This document shows, in pieces, positions 53,528 to 64,000 of a DNA stretch of 64,000 nucleotides. Each line of letters begins with the position of its first letter. The stretch's first letter is position 1. The position numbers and the translations under genes were made by a program. The DNA is from Aquaspirillum sp. LM1 (GTDB taxonomy: Bacteria > Pseudomonadota > Gammaproteobacteria > Burkholderiales > Aquaspirillaceae): assembly GCF_002002905.1 (NCBI RefSeq), contig NZ_CP019509.1, positions 1,364,001 to 1,428,000 of the forward strand, in the 5' to 3' direction. The notes under the pieces were generated by a model that was not told where the DNA came from, did not search any database, and saw only the letters and a list, made by a program, of their open reading frames with translations.

Positions 53528-54700
53528 TTAGGCATTCTCCCCCACCACCTCCAGCACCGCCTGCGCCGCGCGCGCAGCGCTATCCTGCTTGAGCGTCAGA
53601 TGCAGCTCAGTCAGCTTGTCATCCAGCCAGGCGCGGTAATCCGGGTCGTGCCAGGCGTTGAGCAGTGCCTGGGCAAGGTTTGCCGGGGTGGCGTCGTCCT
53701 GCAGCAGTTCCGGCACGATGAATTCGCCGCACAGGATATTGGGCAGGCCCACGTAGGGCAGCTTGAGTTTGCGTTTGACGATGCGGTAGGTGATGGGCGA
53801 AATCTTGTAGCTGATCACCATGGGCCGTTTGGCCAGCGCCACTTCCAGGGTGGCGGTGCCGCTGGCCACCAGCACGGCGTCGGCGGCCACCATGGCGTGC
53901 TGGGCGTGGCCAAACAGGCGGCGGATGGGCAGTTGGTGGGCTTTCAGCCGCCACAGCAGCTGTTCAAAGCGGTCAAAGGTGGCGCGGGTGGCCAGCGGCA
54001 CCAGAAACTGGGCGTCGGGTTCGTGGCGCAAGATTTCGCGGGCGGTGGCGATGAACAGCGGAGCCATCACGTCCACTTCGCCCTGGCGGCTGCCCGGCAT
54101 CAGGGTGAACACCGTGGCCTGGCGCGGCAGGATGTGCAGCAGCTCGCGGGCGGCTTCGCGGTCGGGCTGCAGCGGCATGCTTTCTGCCAGCGGGTGGCCC
54201 ACATAGCTGACCGGCACGCCAGCAGCCTGGTAAATCGGCGCTTCCATCGGAAACAGCGCCAGCACCCGGTTGACCGCCTGCTTGATCTTGAACACCCGCT
54301 CGCCACGCCAGGCCCAGATGGAGGGGCTGACGTAGTGAATGGTGCGAATGCCCGCCGATTTGAGCACTTGCTCGACATGCAGGTTGAAATCCGGCGCGTC
54401 CACGCCGATGAACACGTCCGGGCGCTCGGCTAGCAGTTTGGCCTTGAGCTCGCGCCGGATGGCCAGAATGCTGCGCAGGCTGCGCAGCACTTCCACATAG
54501 CCGCGCACGGCAAGGGTTTCTTGCGGATACAGGCTTTCCAGCCCGGCGGCCTGCATTTTCGGGCCGCCGATGCCAACAAAACGCGCATCCGGGCGACGGG
54601 CACGGATGGCGTCAATCAGCCGCGCGCCCAGCATGTCGCCAGAAGCTTCGCCGGCCACCATGGCGATGCGCAGGCCGGCGTCGGCTGGAAACAGGCCCAT
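53528..54700 (-). CDS. lpxB: lipid-A-disaccharide synthase
   Basis: The 390-residue GT19 glycosyltransferase joins UDP-diacylglucosamine and lipid X to the lipid A disaccharide. The start VAGEASGDMLGARL, PDVFIGVDAPDFN and VSPSIWAWRG are family hallmarks. The ATG overlaps the lpxA stop (TGATG). It works at the inner face of the inner membrane. It is now the last gene of the cluster before a Fic gene; no terminator was found after it. Confidence 0.97.
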   Translation of the reverse strand: MGLFPADAGLRIAMVAGEASGDMLGARLIDAIRARRPDARFVGIGGPKMQAAGLESLYPQETLAVRGYVEVLRSLRSILAIRRELKAKLLAERPDVFIGVDAPDFNLHVEQVLKSAGIRTIHYVSPSIWAWRGERVFKIKQAVNRVLALFPMEAPIYQAAGVPVSYVGHPLAESMPLQPDREAARELLHILPRQATVFTLMPGSRQGEVDVMAPLFIATAREILRHEPDAQFLVPLATRATFDRFEQLLWRLKAHQLPIRRLFGHAQHAMVAADAVLVASGTATLEVALAKRPMVISYKISPITYRIVKRKLKLPYVGLPNILCGEFIVPELLQDDATPANLAQALLNAWHDPDYRAWLDDKLTELHLTLKQDSAARAAQAVLEVVGENA

Positions 54701-55473
54701 CAGCGGATGATGCCGCGTTTGGCGCGGGCAAAGAAGTCAACAAACAAATCCAGCTCCGGCGCATCGGCAGCGGCCTCGGTAATGGCGGTCTTGGCGTCTT
54801 CCAGGCTGAGGCCCTGGCGGTAAATCTGCTTGTAGGCGCGCTTGATCTGGCTGATCTGCTCGGCGCTGAAGCCCCGGCGGCGCAGGCCTTCGCTGTTGAT
54901 GCCCACCGGGCTGGCGTGGTTGCCGGCGGCGGTGACATACGGCGGAATATCCTGCACGACAATCGATCCACCAGCAGTCATGGCGTGGGCACCGATGGTG
55001 CAAAATTGATGCACGGCGGTCAGCCCGCCCAGAAACACATGGTCGCCGATGGCAATATGGCCGGCCAGGGTGGCGTTATTGGCCAGAATGCAGTGGTCGC
55101 CGACGAAACAATCGTGGGCAATATGCACATAAGCCATCACCCAGTTGTCGTTGCCCAGCCGGGTCAGCCCGCCGTCTTGCACGGTGCCCAGGTTGAAGGT
55201 GCAGAATTCGCGGATGGTGTTGTCGTCGCCGATTTCCAGCCGGGTGGGCTCGCCGGCATATTTCTTGTCCTGCGGTGCCGCGCCCAGTGAGGCGAACTGA
55301 AAAATCTGGTTATTGCGGCCAATGGTGGTGTGGCCTTCAATCACCGTGTGCGGGCCCACGCGGGTGCCGGCACCAATGCGGACATGCTCACCAATCACCG
55401 CATACGGGCCAATCTCCACGCTGGTATCCAGCTGCGCGCCAGGGGCGATGATGGCGGTAGAGTGAATCGCCAT
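54700..55473 (-). CDS. lpxA: UDP-N-acetylglucosamine acyltransferase
   Basis: The 257-residue left-handed beta-helix acyltransferase performs the first lipid A step, adding a 3-hydroxyacyl chain from ACP to UDP-GlcNAc. Hexapeptide repeats run from residue 5 to about 180 ([29 protein letters not shown]). The catalytic His is in [12 protein letters not shown]. Its start is three bases after the fabZ stop region. Confidence 0.97.
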   Translation of the reverse strand: MAIHSTAIIAPGAQLDTSVEIGPYAVIGEHVRIGAGTRVGPHTVIEGHTTIGRNNQIFQFASLGAAPQDKKYAGEPTRLEIGDDNTIREFCTFNLGTVQDGGLTRLGNDNWVMAYVHIAHDCFVGDHCILANNATLAGHIAIGDHVFLGGLTAVHQFCTIGAHAMTAGGSIVVQDIPPYVTAAGNHASPVGINSEGLRRRGFSAEQISQIKRAYKQIYRQGLSLEDAKTAITEAAADAPELDLFVDFFARAKRGIIR

Positions 55474-55476
55474 GGA

Positions 55477-55935
55477 TCACACCTCCCGACGGGCGCACAT
55501 CAGGTCGGCTTCGGCGGCCACTTCTCCATCTACCTTGGCCACCGCCTTGAACTTGCCAATGCCGCGTGCCACACGCAGCATTTCCACTTCCAGGATCAGC
55601 TGGTCGCCAGGGACAACCTGACGCTTGAAGCGGCAGTTGTCGATGCCGACAAAAAAGTACAGGGCGTTTTCCTTGCGCACGTCGCCGTCGTGGGTTTTTA
55701 CCGCCAGAATGCCGGCGGCCTGGGCCAGCGCTTCGATCATCAGCACGCCCGGCATCACCGGGTAGCCGTCAAAGTGGCCGACAAAAAACGGTTCGTTGAT
55801 GGTGACGTTTTTCAGGGCGACAATGCGCTTGCCCACTTCCAGTTCGTTTACCCGGTCAACCAGCAAGAACGGATAGCGGTGCGGCAGCAGTTTGAGGATG
55901 GCGCGCAGGTCAATCAGGGGAGAGGTGTCACTCAT
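55477..55935 (-). CDS. fabZ: 3-hydroxyacyl-[acyl-carrier-protein] dehydratase FabZ
   Basis: This 152-residue hot-dog-fold enzyme dehydrates 3-hydroxyacyl-ACP in fatty acid elongation. [14 protein letters not shown] and the active-site block [20 protein letters not shown] (catalytic His and Glu) are present. Its placement between lpxD and lpxA balances acyl chains for lipid A and phospholipids. The start overlaps the lpxD stop by ATGA. Confidence 0.97.
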   Translation of the reverse strand: MSDTSPLIDLRAILKLLPHRYPFLLVDRVNELEVGKRIVALKNVTINEPFFVGHFDGYPVMPGVLMIEALAQAAGILAVKTHDGDVRKENALYFFVGIDNCRFKRQVVPGDQLILEVEMLRVARGIGKFKAVAKVDGEVAAEADLMCARREV

Positions 55936-56966
55936 GCTTGTTCCTTCGACTGGGCCAGGCCAGCCTGTTCAAGTTGTTTGATCCGTGCCGCCAGCTTGCC
56001 CAGCTGGCGCACATAGGCCGCGTTGCTCAGCCATTCTTTGTGGGTGGCCAGCGGGTACACGGCGGTGTACTGGCCCGGTTTATCAATATTTTTTGCTACC
56101 AGTGTGCCGCCGGAAACATGCACACGGTCGCCGATTTTCAGGTGGCCGGAGATCATCGCCGCGCCGCCAATCATGCAGTTGGCCCCAATATGGGTGCTGC
56201 CGGCCACGCCGACGCAGGCGGCCATGGCGGTGTGGGCACCCACCCGGCAGTTGTGGGCGATGTGAATCAGGTTATCCAGACGCACGCCGTGCGCAATCAC
56301 CGTGTCGGCCAGCGCGCCACGGTCGATGGTGGTGTTGGCCCCGATTTCCACGTCATCGCCCAGCACGGCGCGGCCAATTTGCGGGATTTTTTCCCAATGG
56401 TCACCAGCCCAGGCGTTGCCAAAACCATCCGAGCCGATCACCGCGCCAGCATGCAGGATGCAGCGGGCGCCCACCACGCAGCGGTGGTGCACCACCACAC
56501 GCGGATGCAGCACGCAATCATCGCCAATCACCGCGCCGGCTTCGACCACCACGCCGGCCATCAGCAGCACGCGTTCGCCAATCACCGCACCAGCGCCCAC
56601 GCTGACAAATTCGCGCAGCTCGGCGCTGGCCGCCACTTGGGCGTCGGCGGCCACCACGGCGCTGGGGTGAATCTGGCCGGCGCGCGCGCGCGGGGCTGGG
56701 TGAAACAGCGCGGCCAGGCGGGCAAAATACACATAGGGGTCGGCGCAGACAATGGCCGGGCGGGCGGCGGTGTCCAGCAGGTCGGCCTTGATGATGACCG
56801 CACCCGCTGCCGAGGCGCGCAGGGCGTCGGCAAACTTGTTGCCAGTGACAAAGGCAATTTCATCCGCCTGGGCGTCTTCCAGCGGAGCCAGCCGGGTCAC
56901 GCTCAGGTCAGCGCCGTGCAACTCGCCACCGAGTTGGGCCACGATATCGGAAAGGGTCAAAGCCAT
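55932..56966 (-). CDS. lpxD: UDP-3-O-(3-hydroxyacyl)glucosamine N-acyltransferase
   Basis: The 344-residue enzyme adds the second 3-hydroxyacyl chain in lipid A synthesis. An N-terminal uridine-binding domain (residues 1-95) precedes a left-handed beta-helix of hexapeptide repeats with the catalytic His in the [12 protein letters not shown] block. The ATG at 56966 (AAGGTG upstream) yields [14 protein letters not shown], as in relatives. A terminator-like hairpin lies between it and ompH. Confidence 0.97.
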   Translation of the reverse strand: MALTLSDIVAQLGGELHGADLSVTRLAPLEDAQADEIAFVTGNKFADALRASAAGAVIIKADLLDTAARPAIVCADPYVYFARLAALFHPAPRARAGQIHPSAVVAADAQVAASAELREFVSVGAGAVIGERVLLMAGVVVEAGAVIGDDCVLHPRVVVHHRCVVGARCILHAGAVIGSDGFGNAWAGDHWEKIPQIGRAVLGDDVEIGANTTIDRGALADTVIAHGVRLDNLIHIAHNCRVGAHTAMAACVGVAGSTHIGANCMIGGAAMISGHLKIGDRVHVSGGTLVAKNIDKPGQYTAVYPLATHKEWLSNAAYVRQLGKLAARIKQLEQAGLAQSKEQA

Positions 56967-57000
56967 GGGTTGGTTCACCTTGGCACCGCCAGAGGCGGGC

Positions 57001-57072
57001 AAAAAAGAAACACGCCAGCCATGCCAGCGTCCTGCCGGCAGACCGGCGGAACACGGCAGGCTGGCGTGTTTC
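57001..57072 (-). terminator. terminator-like hairpin between ompH and lpxD
   Basis: GAAACACGCCAGCC (57007-57020) pairs perfectly with GGCTGGCGTGTTTC (57059-57072), overlapping the ompH stop. A run of six A at 57001-57006 gives a T-run for the minus-strand operon transcript, so this has the form of a Rho-independent terminator inside an essential operon. Inner bases can extend the structure. Confidence 0.75.
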
Positions 57073-57574
57073 AGTCGTCCAGTGCTTTCAGCACCCGGTC
57101 GGTAATGTCAAACCGGGGGCTGACGTACACCACATCCTGCAAGATCAGGTCGAAGCGTTCGTCGCGGGCAATCTCGCGAATCACCCGGTTGGCGCGCTCC
57201 TGGATGGCGGCAAATTCTTCGGTGCGCCGCTGGGAGAACTCCTGGCGAAATTCGCGCTGCTTGCCCTGAAACTCGCGGTCCAGCGCCAGCAGGTCGCGCT
57301 CTTTGGCCTTGCGCTCGGCTTCGGCCAGTTTGCCGGAATCCAGCGCCTGCTTCATGTCGCGGGCGCGGCGGGCCATGGTGGCCAGTTCGGCTTCGCGGCT
57401 GGCAAACTCCTGCTCCAGCCGCTTTTGCGCCTTCACTGCCGCCGTGGCCTCGCGGTACACCCGTTCGGTGTCCACATAGCCCAGATTCATCTGCCCATCC
57501 GCCGCCGCTGCTGGCCAGGCGGCAAGCAGTAGCGACAGAAGCAGTGCCCAGCGGGCTCGCGTCAATGCAAACAT
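57071..57574 (-). CDS. skp: OmpH/Skp family periplasmic chaperone
   Basis: The 167-residue product has a signal peptide (to about residue 24, AAA) and the Skp/OmpH coiled-coil body ([28 protein letters not shown], then charged helices). Skp trimers hold unfolded outer-membrane proteins for BamA, which the upstream gene encodes. The gap to bamA is 14 bases. Confidence 0.94.
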   Translation of the reverse strand: MFALTRARWALLLSLLLAAWPAAAADGQMNLGYVDTERVYREATAAVKAQKRLEQEFASREAELATMARRARDMKQALDSGKLAEAERKAKERDLLALDREFQGKQREFRQEFSQRRTEEFAAIQERANRVIREIARDERFDLILQDVVYVSPRFDITDRVLKALDD

Positions 57575-57588
57575 CAGTGTGCGCCAGG

Positions 57589-59877
57589 TCAGAACGAGGT
57601 GCCCAGGGTAAACTGGAAGCGCTCGATATGGTCACCGGATTTCTTGTGCAGCGGCTGCGAGAAGCTGAAGCGCATCGGGCCCAGCGGTGAAATCCACGAC
57701 ACGCCCAGACCGGTGGAGTAGCGCAGGTTGTCGCGCCAGTTGGTGCCGCTATTGAACTGGCCGCCAAACACGGTACCCGCATCCAGGAAGGTGGACAGAC
57801 GCAGGGTCTTGTCGTCACGCATGCCCGGGAAGGGGAACAGCACTTCGATATTGAACACGGCACGGCGGGTGCCGCCGTAGGCGTTGTCGTTTTCGTCCTG
57901 CGCGCCAATACTGCCCGACTCAAACCCGCGCACCGAGCTGATGCCGCCCAAGTAGAAGTTTTCGTAGAACGGCAGCTTTTTCTTCGACCAGCTGTTGACC
58001 ATGCCCAGTTCGCCATTGAGCATCAGCGTCAGGCTCTTGCTGATCGGGTAGTACCACTGGTTGCTCACGCTGAAGCGGTAGTACTGCACATCGCCACCCG
58101 GCAGGGCAAATTCGGCGGCGGTTTTGGTCACATTGCCCTTGGTGGGCCACAGCGCCGAGTCGCGGGTGTCGCGCGCCCAGCTGACCGAAGACAGGATGCT
58201 GTTGTTGCTGCTGCCATATTCGTCAACAAAGTCGATATAGCGCTTCGGGCTGTCGGAGAACAGGCCCAGCTTGGTGTTTTCAAAACCGGCGCTGAAGTTG
58301 ATGCGGTCGAATTCGGTAATCGGCACGCCCGCGCGCACGGTGAAGCCGGTAGTCTTGGTCTTGTACTGACCGCGATCCTTCTGGCTGGGGTCGTAGGTCT
58401 TGCGGTAGACGTCGTAACCCAGGCTGGTGCCATCGACGGTAAAGTACGGGTCGGTGAACGACAGGTTGTAGTATTCGTTGACCTTGTCGGTGTTAAAGCC
58501 CGCCGACACGGCCTTGCCCGAGCCAAAGAAGTTGCTCTGCGAGATCGACGCCGACAGGGCAAAGCCGTTGTCCTGCGAGAAGCCGGCACCCAGCTGTACG
58601 CTGCCGGTCGGTTTTTCGGTGACGCTGACATTCACATCCACCTGGTCGGCGGTGTCGGTCACTGCCGGGGTTTCGATGTTCACGTCGGTAAAGTAGCCAA
58701 GCAGGTCCAGACGTTCCTTGCTGCGCTTGATTTTCTGGTTGTCGTACCAGCCGCTTTCCATCTGGCGCATTTCACGGCGCACCACTTCGTCGCGGGTGCG
58801 GGTGTTGCCGGCCACATTGATGCGGCGCACGTACACACGACGGCCCGGATCGACAAAGAAGGTAAACGCCACCAGGCGCTTGTCCTTGTCCACTTCCGGC
58901 ACGGCGTTGACGTTGGCAAAGGCGTAGCCGCTGTTGCCCAGCAGGTCGGTGATGGCGGTGACGCTGTCGTTGACCTTTTCGCGGGTGAAGGTGTCGCCCG
59001 GCTTGATCTGCACCAGCGGTTTCAGCGTGGCTTCCGGCACGGTCAGGTCACCGGCAAAGCGCACGTCGGACACGGTGTATTTTTGCCCTTCGTTGACGTT
59101 GATGGTGATGTACACATCACGCTTGTCCGGGCTGATCGACACCTGGGTGGAGTCGATGTTGAATTCGAAGTAGCCGCGATTGAGGTAGTACGAGCGCAGG
59201 CGTTCGAGGTCGCCCTGCAGCTTTTGTTTGGAATACTGGTCGTCGCGGGTCAGCCAGGTCAGCCAGCCGGAGTCGGTCTGGGCAAATTCGTCGAGCAGGT
59301 CGCCTTCCTTGAACGCCTGCGCGCCGACAATCTTGATCTGCTTGATGCGGGCGGCTACGCCTTCGTTGATGTCCAGCGTCAGCGCCACGCGGTTGCGCTC
59401 CAGCTTGGTCACCCGCGAGGTGATTTCTACCGAGTACTTGCCCTTGCTGTAATACTGGCGCTTGAGTTCCTGTTCAGCCTGCTCCAGCACGGATTTGTCG
59501 AATACCCGCGACTCGGACAGACCGTTGTCTTTCAGGGCTTTTTTCAGCTGCTTGCTGTCGAATTCCTTGGCACCGTTGATGGTCAGTTCGGCAATCACCG
59601 GACGTTCGGTGATGGCGACAATCATCACCTCGCCTTCGGTTTCGATGCGCACGTCGGCAAAAAACCCGGTGGCGAACAGCGCCTTGATGGCGGCAGAGGC
59701 CTTGTCGTCGGAGAAGGTGTCGCCCACTTTTACCGGCAGATAGTTGAATACGGTACCGGGTTCGGTGCGTTGCAGGCCTTCTACCCGGATATCCTTGACC
59801 ACAAACGGATCAACAGCCCAGGCCAGCGGCGCCAGCGACAGGCCCATGAGGGAGAGAGCAAGTGTCTTGATTTTCAT
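57589..59877 (-). CDS. bamA: outer membrane protein assembly factor BamA
   Basis: The 762-residue protein inserts beta-barrel proteins into the outer membrane. It has a signal peptide (residues 1-21), five POTRA domains (about 22-420; start VKDIRVEGLQRTEPGTVFNYLPVK), and a C-terminal 16-strand barrel with the VRGF(E) motif (ISSVRGFESG) and a terminal Phe. It is flanked by rseP and skp, the standard order. Confidence 0.97.
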   Translation of the reverse strand: MKIKTLALSLMGLSLAPLAWAVDPFVVKDIRVEGLQRTEPGTVFNYLPVKVGDTFSDDKASAAIKALFATGFFADVRIETEGEVMIVAITERPVIAELTINGAKEFDSKQLKKALKDNGLSESRVFDKSVLEQAEQELKRQYYSKGKYSVEITSRVTKLERNRVALTLDINEGVAARIKQIKIVGAQAFKEGDLLDEFAQTDSGWLTWLTRDDQYSKQKLQGDLERLRSYYLNRGYFEFNIDSTQVSISPDKRDVYITINVNEGQKYTVSDVRFAGDLTVPEATLKPLVQIKPGDTFTREKVNDSVTAITDLLGNSGYAFANVNAVPEVDKDKRLVAFTFFVDPGRRVYVRRINVAGNTRTRDEVVRREMRQMESGWYDNQKIKRSKERLDLLGYFTDVNIETPAVTDTADQVDVNVSVTEKPTGSVQLGAGFSQDNGFALSASISQSNFFGSGKAVSAGFNTDKVNEYYNLSFTDPYFTVDGTSLGYDVYRKTYDPSQKDRGQYKTKTTGFTVRAGVPITEFDRINFSAGFENTKLGLFSDSPKRYIDFVDEYGSSNNSILSSVSWARDTRDSALWPTKGNVTKTAAEFALPGGDVQYYRFSVSNQWYYPISKSLTLMLNGELGMVNSWSKKKLPFYENFYLGGISSVRGFESGSIGAQDENDNAYGGTRRAVFNIEVLFPFPGMRDDKTLRLSTFLDAGTVFGGQFNSGTNWRDNLRYSTGLGVSWISPLGPMRFSFSQPLHKKSGDHIERFQFTLGTSF

Positions 59878-59888
59878 AAGATTGGCGG

Positions 59889-61235
59889 TTAACCCGTCAC
59901 GAGACGTTGAATGTCGTTGAAAAGCGCAAATGCCATGAGGGCGGCCAATGCGGCCAGGCCGATGCGCTGGCCCCAGGCCAGCGTGCGTTCGGACACCGGA
60001 CGCCCACGCAATAACTCGACCGTATAATACATCAAGTGGCCGCCGTCGAGCACCGGAATCGGCAACAGATTCAGCACGGCCAGGCTGATGCTGATCAAGG
60101 CCATGAACTCCAGATACGACTGCGAGCCCTGGCGGGCGCTCTGTCCGGCGTAGTCGGCAATCATCAGCGGGCCGGACAGATTGTCCATGGACACCCGGCC
60201 CAGCAGCATTTTGCCCATCATCACCAGGCTGGTCCAGGCGGTGTCGGCGGTTTTGTCCATCGCCGCCAGCAGGGCATCAACCGGCCCATCCTGACGGGTC
60301 ATGCGCAGGCTGTCCATCCAGGCGCTGTCCTGACGCGGGCCCACGCCCAGCCGGCCCTGGCGCTGGCCGGATTCGCCCGCCACGCTGTCCGGGGTGACGG
60401 TCAGGCTGACGGTGTGGCCATGGCGGGAGACGTCCAGCCGCAAGGGCTGGGCCGGATGGTGATGAATCGCCTGGGTAAACTGTTCCCAGCGGCTGATTGG
60501 CTGGCCATTCACCGCCAGGAGGCGGTCACCCACTTGCAGGCCGCCACGCGCGCCGGCCCCGGCGGGGTCAACCATGGCAATTTCGGCCAGCACCCGCACC
60601 GGCGACAGGCCAAAGCGCGACAAGCTGCTGGCTTCAGTGCCCAGTGCCGCCAGTCGGCCAGGTGGCACGCTGAGCACGCTGCCGACGGGATGGCTAAGGG
60701 TAAAGCTCAGCTCGCCATTGCTCAGGCCTTCCATCATCGCCAGGCGCACGTCCTGCCAGCTGCTGACGCTCTGGCCATTGACCGCAGCAATCATTTCGCC
60801 ACCGCGAAACCCGGCAGCGGCAGCAGGCGATTCCGGCAGCACCGACCCGACCCCCGGCTTGAGCCAGGTGACCCCGGACAGAAACACCAGCCAGTACAGG
60901 ATCACGGCCAGCAGCAGGTTGGCCAGCGGCCCGGCGGCGACAATCGCCATACGCCGGCCCACTGGCTGAGCATTGAACGACAGATGACGCTCGCTGGCCG
61001 GCACCTCGACTTCGCGCTCGTCGAGCATCTTGACATAGCCACCCAGCGGAATCGGCGACAGGGTCCAGTCGGTGCCGCGCCAGCGCACGGTGTATAGCGG
61101 TTTGCCAAACCCGATGGAAAACCGCAGCACTTTCACCCCACAGCGCCGCGCCACCCAGTAATGGCCAAATTCATGAAATGTGACCAATACACCAATGGCC
61201 ACGGCAAATGCCAGCAGGGTTCCGAGCATGGTCAT
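59889..61235 (-). CDS. rseP: RIP metalloprotease RseP
   Basis: The 448-residue site-2 protease cuts anti-sigma factors and signal-peptide remnants within the membrane. HEFGH (residues 21-25) holds the zinc-binding His and the catalytic Glu; the third ligand lies in LDGGHL near the C-terminus. Two PDZ domains lie between. The start overlaps the dxr stop by ATGA; an ATG two codons later is also possible. Confidence 0.96.
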   Translation of the reverse strand: MTMLGTLLAFAVAIGVLVTFHEFGHYWVARRCGVKVLRFSIGFGKPLYTVRWRGTDWTLSPIPLGGYVKMLDEREVEVPASERHLSFNAQPVGRRMAIVAAGPLANLLLAVILYWLVFLSGVTWLKPGVGSVLPESPAAAAGFRGGEMIAAVNGQSVSSWQDVRLAMMEGLSNGELSFTLSHPVGSVLSVPPGRLAALGTEASSLSRFGLSPVRVLAEIAMVDPAGAGARGGLQVGDRLLAVNGQPISRWEQFTQAIHHHPAQPLRLDVSRHGHTVSLTVTPDSVAGESGQRQGRLGVGPRQDSAWMDSLRMTRQDGPVDALLAAMDKTADTAWTSLVMMGKMLLGRVSMDNLSGPLMIADYAGQSARQGSQSYLEFMALISISLAVLNLLPIPVLDGGHLMYYTVELLRGRPVSERTLAWGQRIGLAALAALMAFALFNDIQRLVTG

Positions 61236-62407
61236 GCCAGCTTCTGGCGGCAGAATGCCCGCACTTCGTGATCGCAGGCCAGCAGGGCGTCCACGCTGTC
61301 GCTGCCCTGACCGGCAAAGCGGGTCAGGGCGGTTTCCACCAGGGTGGGAATGCCGGTAAACGCCAGCTGCCCGTCCAGAAACGCCGCCACCGCCAGTTCG
61401 TTGGCGGCATTGAGCACCGCCGGGGCGTTGCCGCCAGCGTTCAGCGCGTCAAATGCCAGGCGCAGACACGGAAAATGCGTGGTGTCCGGCGCTTCAAAGG
61501 TGAGCGCCGACAGGCTGGCAAAGTCCAGCGCGGCCACCCCGGCGTCCATCCGGTCCGGCCAGGCCAGCGCATGGGCAATCGGCGTGCGCATGTCCGGTGT
61601 GCCCAGCTGGGCCACCACCGAGCCGTCGCGGTAGCGCACCATCGAGTGAATCACGCTTTGCGGATGGACAATCACCTCAATCGCCTGCGGCGGAGCATTG
61701 AACAGCCAGCGCGCCTCGATCACTTCCAGGCCCTTGTTCATCAGCGTGGCGGAGTCCACCGAAATTTTGCGGCCCATCACCCAGTTGGGGTGTTTGACCG
61801 CCATGGCCGGGGTCACCTCAGCCAGTTGCGCCGCCGACCAGCCGCGAAACGGGCCGCCAGAAGCGGTGAGCACAATCTTGTCCACGCCGGCTGCGCTCAG
61901 GTCACCGTGATAATCTGCCGGCAGCGCCTGAAAAATGGCGTTGTGCTCGCTATCAATTGGCAGCAGCACGCTGCCGCTGGCGCGCACGGCGTTGATGAAC
62001 AGCTCGCCCGCCATCACCAGCGATTCCTTGTTGGCCAGCAGTACGCGCTTGCCCGCGCGCACCGCCGCCAGCGTGGGCGGCAGGCCGGCGGCACCAACAA
62101 TTGCTGCCATCACCATGTCCACTTCCGGCAGGGTGGCCACTTGGGCCAGCGCGTCAGCGCCGTACAGCACTTCGGTGGCGCTGCCGGCGGCGGCCAGTTG
62201 CGCGCTCAGCACGCTGGCAGCGGCGGCATCAAGCACCACGGCGTAGCGCGGGGCAAAGCGCAGACATTGCTCGGCCAGCTTGTCCAGTTGGGATTGCCCG
62301 GTCAGGGCGATGATGCGAAAACGCTCGGGATGGCGGCTTGCCACGTCCAGGGTGTTGACGCCGATGGTGCCAGTGGCACCAAGAATGGTCAGGCCTTGCA
62401 AAGTCAT
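61232..62407 (-). CDS. dxr: 1-deoxy-D-xylulose-5-phosphate reductoisomerase
   Basis: This 391-residue enzyme makes 2-C-methyl-D-erythritol 4-phosphate, the committed step of the MEP isoprenoid pathway. NADPH binding is shown by [39 protein letters not shown] and [10 protein letters not shown] form the metal and substrate sites. The ATG at 62407 has AAGG upstream and is preferred to an extension of 22 codons. It links isoprenoid supply with uppS in the same operon. Confidence 0.97.
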   Translation of the reverse strand: MTLQGLTILGATGTIGVNTLDVASRHPERFRIIALTGQSQLDKLAEQCLRFAPRYAVVLDAAAASVLSAQLAAAGSATEVLYGADALAQVATLPEVDMVMAAIVGAAGLPPTLAAVRAGKRVLLANKESLVMAGELFINAVRASGSVLLPIDSEHNAIFQALPADYHGDLSAAGVDKIVLTASGGPFRGWSAAQLAEVTPAMAVKHPNWVMGRKISVDSATLMNKGLEVIEARWLFNAPPQAIEVIVHPQSVIHSMVRYRDGSVVAQLGTPDMRTPIAHALAWPDRMDAGVAALDFASLSALTFEAPDTTHFPCLRLAFDALNAGGNAPAVLNAANELAVAAFLDGQLAFTGIPTLVETALTRFAGQGSDSVDALLACDHEVRAFCRQKLA

Positions 62408-62417
62408 GGGGTGCGCC

Positions 62418-63224
62418 TTACAGCGAATGGGTGGCAAGGTAGCGGGCGGCCTGGCTGACCGCCAGCACGGCAATCAGGCTGTCGATGCGGTCGAGCACAC
62501 CGCCATGGCCGGGCAGCAGCTGGCTGCTGTCTTTCACTCCGGCGGCGCGCTTGAACCAGGATTCCAGCAAATCGCCAATCACACTGACGGCGGTCAGGCC
62601 CCAGCCCACCGCCAGCCAGCCCCACCACGGCAGGACAAATTCAAACAGGCCGGACTGGCCCACCCACAGCGTGTAGACCCCGGTGGCCAGCAGCGCGCCG
62701 GCCACGCCTTCCCAGCTTTTGCCAGGGCTGATGGCCGGGGCCAGTTTGTGCTTGCCAAACGCACGACCGGCAAAGTAGGCGGCGGTGTCGGCAATCCACA
62801 CCAGCGCCATCACCGCCAGCAAGGCGGCACCTTGCTCGGGGCCGGGTCGCCAGGCCAGCAGGGCAAACCAGGCCGGCAGCAGCAGCAGCCAGCCGAGCAT
62901 GGCAGCCTGGGCGCGATCGGTCAGCGTCCAGCGTTGCAGCAGCCAGGCGGGCACCACCACCAGCCACAGCACCAGCACCAGCAGATGCATGCCCAGACCA
63001 GGCAGCAGGCCGGTTTGCGCCACCGCGCCCATCATCGCTGCCGACAGCAGCAGATAGCCGGCCTGCGCCAGGCCAGTGATGCGAAACAGCCGGGTCCATT
63101 CCCACAGCGCCGGCAAGATGATGGCAGCGGCAAACGCCGGCCAGTAGGCGGTGGGCAGGTAAAACACCCCACCCAGCATGAATGCCACCAGAAAAATGGC
63201 GGTGATGATGCGTGGAATCAGCAT
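62418..63224 (-). CDS. cdsA: phosphatidate cytidylyltransferase
   Basis: The 268-residue inner-membrane enzyme makes CDP-diacylglycerol from CTP and phosphatidate for phospholipid synthesis. It has several hydrophobic helices and the CDS signature near the C-terminus ([21 protein letters not shown], then [11 protein letters not shown]). The 8-base gap to uppS and 10-base gap to dxr show a tight operon. Confidence 0.96.
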   Translation of the reverse strand: MLIPRIITAIFLVAFMLGGVFYLPTAYWPAFAAAIILPALWEWTRLFRITGLAQAGYLLLSAAMMGAVAQTGLLPGLGMHLLVLVLWLVVVPAWLLQRWTLTDRAQAAMLGWLLLLPAWFALLAWRPGPEQGAALLAVMALVWIADTAAYFAGRAFGKHKLAPAISPGKSWEGVAGALLATGVYTLWVGQSGLFEFVLPWWGWLAVGWGLTAVSVIGDLLESWFKRAAGVKDSSQLLPGHGGVLDRIDSLIAVLAVSQAARYLATHSL

Positions 63225-63232
63225 GGCAGGCC

Positions 63233-63994
63233 TTATTCTGCCCGGCGCTGCGCCGGGTCAAGCTGCTCGGTGGTGCGCCCGAAACGGCGCTCGCGGTGAC
63301 GGTAGGAGTCAATCGCCAGATCCAGCGCGGCGCGGTTGAAATCCGGCCACAGGGTCTGGGTAAAGTGCAGTTCGGTATAAGCCAGCTGCCAGAGCAGGAA
63401 ATTGCTGATGCGCTGTTCGCCGCCAGTGCGGATGAACAGGTCGGGCTCGGGGGCGTAGGCCATCGACAGATGGGCGCTCAGATCGGCTTCGCTAATCTGG
63501 CTGAGGTCGCCCTGGCGATCGGCGGACAGACGCTTGACCGCCTGCAGCACATCCCAGCGGCCACCGTAGTCGGCGGCCACGGTCAGTGTCAGCCCGCTGT
63601 TGGCGGCGGTTTTTTCTTCAGCGCGATGAATGCGCTCCAGCAGGGCCGGGTTGAAGCGTTCGTTGGCCCCGATGATTTTCAGGCGGATATTGTTACGGTG
63701 CAGGCGCTCGACTTCGCGCTCCAGCACCTGCAGGAACAGCTCCATCAAAAACGACACTTCGTCTTGCGGACGTCGCCAGTTTTCGCTGGAAAAAGCAAAC
63801 AGGGTGAGGTATTCCACCCCCATGGCCGCACAGGATTTCACCGTATCGCGCACTGCTTCCACCCCGCGCTTGTGGCCGGCTACCCGTGGAAGAAAGCGTT
63901 TCTTGGCCCAGCGCCCATTGCCGTCCATGATGATGGCAATATGGCGGGGAATGCCGGATACGTCGGGAATGGTCTGCGTGGCGCTGTGGAACAA
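63233..63994 (-). CDS. uppS: isoprenyl (undecaprenyl) diphosphate synthase, 5' end at window edge
   Basis: This cis-prenyltransferase makes the C55 carrier lipid for peptidoglycan and O-antigen. The conserved block [19 protein letters not shown] with the catalytic Asp is near the N-terminus, and [26 protein letters not shown] and WPDF follow. The visible frame opens with a TTG at 63994, six bases from the window edge. Whether this TTG or a start just outside is used cannot be decided; related proteins begin about 15 residues before IPRH, close to this point. Confidence 0.94.
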   Translation of the reverse strand: MFHSATQTIPDVSGIPRHIAIIMDGNGRWAKKRFLPRVAGHKRGVEAVRDTVKSCAAMGVEYLTLFAFSSENWRRPQDEVSFLMELFLQVLEREVERLHRNNIRLKIIGANERFNPALLERIHRAEEKTAANSGLTLTVAADYGGRWDVLQAVKRLSADRQGDLSQISEADLSAHLSMAYAPEPDLFIRTGGEQRISNFLLWQLAYTELHFTQTLWPDFNRAALDLAIDSYRHRERRFGRTTEQLDPAQRRAE

Positions 63995-64000
63995 GGCTCT

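Overview
The window is a GC-rich stretch of a betaproteobacterial chromosome, most likely from the order Neisseriales (Chromobacteriaceae-like). The evidence is the order uppS-cdsA-dxr-rseP-bamA-ompH-lpxD-fabZ-lpxA-lpxB-rnhB, a long NAD-dependent glutamate dehydrogenase, an FNR/Anr regulator beside hemN, and small repeats of the form ATTCCC-N8-GGGAAT, which resemble neisserial dRS3. The genus cannot be fixed from the sequence alone. Most genes are ordinary core or housekeeping genes. No tRNA, rRNA or CRISPR array was seen.

Layout. 1-9154: alpha/beta hydrolase (cut by the edge), PhoH2-type PIN/ATPase, a Bcp peroxiredoxin, an MCE lipid-transport operon (MlaE permease, a degenerate ATPase, MlaD, a lipoprotein), a repeat-rich gap, then DUF454, MsrB, NERD, PilZ, NUDIX and DUF2062 genes. 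9497-11645: an orphan ParA and a MocR-type regulator. 11725-15074: a two-gene module encoding a SEFIR-STAND NTPase and a winged-helix/TPR protein with eight near-identical 48-residue repeats. This looks like one STAND sensor split into two genes and is the best candidate for an uncharacterised immune system here. 15304-22503: a DUF2917-like gene, a secreted protein, an AraC/GlxA regulator resembling Pseudomonas ArgR, and divergent NAD-GDH. 22740-25850: an accessory island with an AT-rich RES-domain toxin-like gene, a MITE-like element, a complete ISAs1-type insertion sequence with a 10-bp target duplication, and a decayed LysR gene that the IS entered at its last codons.

26042-29994 is an O2-tolerant membrane-bound [NiFe] hydrogenase operon behind a near-consensus sigma-54 promoter, with no maturation genes but a HigA-like HTH gene at its end. 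30136-34427 holds a renalase-like flavoprotein, fnr and hemN (divergent, with an FNR box between them) and a hydrolase. 34551-42719 has prpE, an EamA transporter and sbcDC. 42916-53405 has a second DUF2917-like paralogue, a YdjM-like membrane protein, an orphan Rieske oxygenase, ackA-pta, cytochrome c', DUF445, a DNA glycosylase, rnhB and a Fic protein. 53528-63994 is the conserved envelope operon (lipid A, phospholipid and isoprenoid precursors, outer-membrane biogenesis).

Themes. Redox metabolism is recurrent (hydrogenase, FNR, anaerobic hemN, ackA-pta, cytochrome c'). Several regulators sit beside their likely targets (ArgR-like/GDH, FNR/hemN). At least two copies, and probably three, of a roughly 108-bp MITE-like repeat are scattered through intergenic gaps; the two clear copies are flanked by 4-bp YTAR duplications and abut stop codons.
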